A program made the position numbers and the translations under genes. A DNA stretch of 60,000 nucleotides from Adiantum capillus-veneris. Its lineage: Eukaryota; Streptophyta; Polypodiopsida; Polypodiales; Pteridaceae. Under the pieces are notes generated by a model. That model was not told where the DNA came from and did not search any database. It was given only the letters and a program-made list of their open reading frames with translations. Of this stretch, positions 56,309-60,000 are shown in pieces (the first letter of the stretch is position 1; every line of letters starts with the position of its first letter). Location: contig CM043945.1 of the NCBI GenBank assembly GCA_014529385.2, positions 152,311,741 through 152,371,740 on the forward strand, in the 5' to 3' direction.

Positions 56309-57323
56309 TCAATAGAGTTTGTGAAGGCAGACTGCCCATTGTCTTTGTATTTGTGATTGTTGTTTGCTTAGGTTTTCAAATCTGAACTTTGTGTATAAAG
56401 TGACTGGAACTTGCCGTTGCTTGTTTGTGGAAATTGTGTATTGGAAGTTCTTGAGGTTGTTGCTTTCGAATCTAGAATCTTGTATGTTGGCTTTGAGCCC
56501 TGAGTAGCTTCTTTGGTACCCATATCTATTTTTGGCAAGAGTTTGATTTTGGCTTGCTATTTGTATTAGATGAATGTCATTGGAGAGTTTCCTACAATCT
56601 TTGGTTGCTCCTCCTTGTCCACTTGATCTTTCGTGACCCAAATTTTCTTGATAACTTTGTTGTACATAGTATATTGTTTTTGTTGGGGTGCGCTTTGGTG
56701 ACTTTTGTTCTTTGGATTATGATATATTGTGTTCCCGTTGTGGACTAGATTCTTTGCCCTAGTGACTTGCTCCTCTTGCCTTGTATGTATCTTTGGAATC
56801 CATTGTTGGACAATGGAATCTTTTACGGGCTGTTTCCCCTTGTCTGCCAATTACAGCACTGATTGTTTGTCTGCAACTTCTGGAGCAAAAAGAACTTGCT
56901 GTGTTTTTAAATTCGATTGTATACTCCCGGTGTTTTGACTCTAGTCAAGTTGTACATTATATCGTCTCTACCAAGGTTGCCCTAGCAATAAGGCATGTTG
57001 TGTGTGCGTATCTTCTACCACATAAAATTTATGTGGATAGACATGTTGGTTGACTTGTACTATAAGCACCGTCCATCCTAGTACCTTGATCGAGTGTTCT
57101 AAACAATTGTGGAGTTTTTGTTTTGTTTCTTGTAATGGCATTTATCGTCAATGGTGGTCCATGTTGTTGTTGTCGTCGAAGAAGATTCCTTTTTTATATT
57201 CTCTCCTTGGCCTCTCCTTGAGCTATTGCAACAATGTTCTATTTTTCTTGCAGCCATTTCTTTGCATGATGGATTTTTTGGAGCATAGTTGGGATTAGTG
57301 GTAGATAAAATCTTTTTAGTCAA
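56309..57323 (-). pseudogene. Gln/Lys-rich ORF pieces downstream of G5 integrase
   Basis: Minus-strand frames 57323-57099, 56850-56566 and 56641-56309 are rich in Gln, Lys and Asn. They contain VQQWIPKIH and KKIWVTKDQ, which echo the W(V/I)PK repeats in the tail of the young gag-protease protein. No other domain is seen. 56053-56308 shows nothing beyond the polypurine tract. Confidence 0.4.
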
Positions 57324-58660
57324 CGATCACTAATACAATTAGGCATTTCCTCCCCATCCAATGTAGCAAGCTTGACAGCCCCACTTGGTGATAAGTTTTT
57401 GATCACAAAGGGTCCTGTGCCTCGCTTTTTAAGTTTCTTTGCATGTTGTTTTAACGTGTAAACCAAGACGTAATGGCCTATTTTGCATTTTTTGGAGTGT
57501 ACATGTTTATCAAAAAAATCTTTTTGCCTTTGATTTTGTGCGTAGATAGAAGCTATTGCTTTCAAGCGAATCTCATCTAGCTTTTCAAGGTCATCTACTT
57601 GTGAATACATTTCACGACTTGTCCACTCTAGACATTTTGCTACTCTTAGTGTTGGGATTAAGAATTCCATAGGCAGTATAGCATTAAGTCCGAACACCAT
57701 GTTGTACGGTGTTGTTCCTATCAAATTTTTGTATGCAATTCCTATACGCCCATAATATTGAATGTAGCTTGATCCCAATCCGTTCTATAATCTGATACTA
57801 TCTTAGTTAAGATTGTGCATAGAGTCGTATTTGTAGATTCTGCTTGGCCATTAGTTTGCGGGTGCTAGGGAGCTAACTTTTTATGAACTATCATGAAGTC
57901 TTCAAGAAAGATTTTTATTATCTCATTTACGAAATGTGTGCCTCGATCACTGACAATTTCTATAAGTAGACCATATCTAACAAAGACATTTTTGTATAAA
58001 CATTGTGCAGTAGTCATGGCATCAATCTTTTGTGTAGATTTAACTTCTACCCATTTGATGAGATAATCTTTGGCTACAATGATGTATTGGGCATGCGTTT
58101 TGTAAGCAGGGGGTGATATTGGTCCGACAATGTCTATTCTCCACTTGGAAAAAGCTCTGGCTCCCATCATTGGAAGTAAGGGCATCTCATCCCGCTTTAT
58201 TGGTACATTTGTTTGTTGACAAGACTAACATAGTTTTGTATATTTATTTGCATCCATATGTAATGTTGGCCACCATATTCCTGAGGTGATGACACTTTTT
58301 GCTGTCTTTTCCCCTGAGAAGAGGCCTCCACCAATCCTTCCATGTGCTTGTTCCAGGATTGGAATATACATGTTCTCCATTGTACACTGTCCAAGCTGGT
58401 TATCCTTTCCGCTTTTATAGAGATAATTTTCAATCAAAGTGAAATCACGAGCTTCTATTTTTATCGTTCTCTATCGTGCTTTGGTGATATTTTGAGGAAA
58501 CGTCTATTTTCCAAGTAGTCAACAATGTATTGACTCCATTTTGGCGTAAGTGTTATCTGAAACAATGTTGCATGTTTGATGGGTTGTCTTGATCTGCATT
58601 TGGCACAACCAATTACATAATCATGAACATCAATGTGCATAGTCAGCCAATACACTCCTA
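57320..58660 (-). pseudogene. Integrase of G5
   Basis: Zinc-binding remnants (HIDVHDYVIGCAKC, about 58640) and a GGLFSGEKTAKSV segment precede the core with WRIDIVGPIS, EIVSDRGTHF and, after a break, the PYNMVFG region. The C-terminal tail reads KIGHYVLVYTLKQH, RGTGPFVIKNLSP, without a chromodomain. Several frame breaks (about 58440, 58190, 57860 and 57770). Confidence 0.85.
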
Positions 58661-58788
58661 ATTGGCGTAGACATTTTGGAAAGTTTTTGTGGCTAAAAAA
58701 TGAAAAGTTAAAGCCTGATTATGCACTTCCAGCAAATATGTTTCGTATTCCTTAGGGTTTATGCACACTCTTAGGATGTCGTAAAAGC

Positions 58789-60000
58789 TTAAAAAATTAA
58801 ACGTCCTCCAATCAGTTGAAAGTTCTTAGCTTGGCAAATTGTTCTTAGATGCATCTTCTCTTCTAACACCACCACTGTAAAATCAAACTCCAGCAATATG
58901 ATGAACCATCTTACGATCCACCCAGTGTTGCATGGTTTGTTGACCAGGTATAAAAGGGCTTGATGGTCTGTGACAAACACAAATTTATTTGCAAGGAGTT
59001 AATGACGGAATTTCTTAACAACATAAATCATTACAAGCCCCTCTCTTTTGGTGGTGTTGTAATTCTTTTTGGCACTATTTAGTTGTCACTTGAAATAACT
59101 GATCGGGAAATCCATGGTTCCCTCTCTTGGTTGAGCCAAAATACATCTCATAGCAAATGCAAATGCATCTATATGGACATGAAATTTATTTTCCCAATCA
59201 GGTGCCTGTAGCACTAGGATGGATATAAGGGCATCTTTTAATTTCTTAAATGATTCCTTGCACTCATCTATCCCTTCAAAGATCACTATTAGTCTATACA
59301 AGGGTTGGGTGATAACTGTATACATGTGTATGAACCTCCTGTAATAACCACAATGTCCCATAAAGCATTGTACTTGCTTTGCATTGATCCACTAGGCATT
59401 TCAATAATCACCTTAATCTTATCCAAATCTGCGGATATGCCATTCTCCGAGACAATATGCCCCAAGATTCGTCCTTGTCTTACATGAAAATGCATTTTTA
59501 TGGATTAAGGGAAGTCCTATATGTCCTGCATTTTTTGAGTACCCTTTTGAGATGTTATGTATGTTTCTCTCTTTGCATAGAGTGTACACATAGGTCATCC
59601 ATATAGATTTTCAAGAAATTCCTCAAGTACTTCTCGAAAGCATGTGCCATCAATCTTTGAAAGGTGCATTTGTCAACCCAAATTGCATGACCCAATATAC
59701 AAATATGCCCCATTATGTGGAAAATTACATTTTATATTGGTCCGCACGTGCAATTGCAAGTTGATTGTAACCAGAGAATCCATCCAAGAAGGAATATGTA
59801 CGCTTTCCTGCCACTCTTTCAACGACGTGGTCCATAATTATTGGTAAGGGATAGTTATCCCTTATTGTGGCTGCACATTGACTTCTTTTGAGGTTGACCC
59901 ACACTCAGAGTTTACCATTCTTTATGGGTACCACAATGATTGGAGATACCCAATTAGTGTGCTCTATCTCATAGATAAACTCCGCTTCTTTCAGTTTATC
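58789..60000 (-). pseudogene. Reverse transcriptase and RNase H of G5 (runs off the right edge)
   Basis: RT: FIYEIEHTNWVSPIIVVP and KNGKL at the edge, SFLDGFSGYNQ, and the catalytic KIYMDDLCVH near 59600, then GRILGHIVSENGI. RNase H: HVHIDAFAFAMRCIL and FVTDHQALLYLVNKP. A TGA after KNGKL is one step from CGA. Shifts and stops occur throughout. Gag and the 5' LTR lie beyond the window. Confidence 0.85.

Overview
This is plant nuclear DNA made almost entirely of transposable elements nested inside one another. I see no ordinary single-copy host gene. The evidence is several Ty3-type LTR retrotransposons, a plant L1-type LINE, a tRNA-derived SINE, MITE-like elements and spliced transposon genes with GT-AG introns. 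The family of the DDE-type transposase suggests a seed-free plant with a large genome, such as a fern; this is a guess from family resemblance.

Layout. (1) 1-13561, minus strand: an old Ty3-type element (here G1) is split by a second, related element (G2, 599-10401; 341-bp LTRs, about 93% identical by eye). G2 has gag, protease, RT, RNase H and integrase, plus an extra coiled-coil ORF after integrase, and carries a 248-bp MITE in pol. (2) 13562-14667, minus: the 3' LTR, a candidate polypurine tract and the ORF end of a third element (E4), apparently inserted into the G1 LTR. (3) 14668-23573, plus: a very young, structurally complete non-autonomous retrotransposon. It has perfect ATATT target duplications, 574-bp LTRs that differ at one base by eye, and one intact 1726-codon gag-protease ORF, but no RT, RNase H or integrase. 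(4) 23574-23820: more E4. (5) About 23821-48171: what looks like a large multi-gene DNA transposon inserted in E4. A spliced DDE-type transposase gene runs inward from the left end. A FCP1/NIF-type phosphatase gene, a lysine-rich protein gene and a spliced gene for a coiled-coil protein with a RING-like finger run inward from the right. Its introns and spacers are filled with a CCACTTTTTAGTGG-type palindromic repeat. It was later hit by a 7-kb LINE (27027-33985), a 1.3-kb TIR element (45403-46728) and a SINE (47484-47611). (6) 48172-54.5 kb, minus: more E4, comprising decayed coiled-coil ORFs and a seven-unit array in which a 24-bp palindrome recurs every 283-286 bp, interrupted by a 978-bp solo LTR. 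(7) About 54.6-60 kb, minus: another Ty3-type element (G5), with its 3' LTR, integrase, RNase H and RT, running off the right edge.

How it works together: the transposase, phosphatase, RING-like and Lys-rich genes look like the cargo and machinery of one mobile unit. The young gag-protease element must borrow RT and integrase; its polypurine tract resembles that of G5. Every old element is decayed, and most inspected stops lie one C-to-T (or G-to-A) change from a Gln, Arg or Trp codon, as expected for long-methylated DNA. The young element shows none of this.
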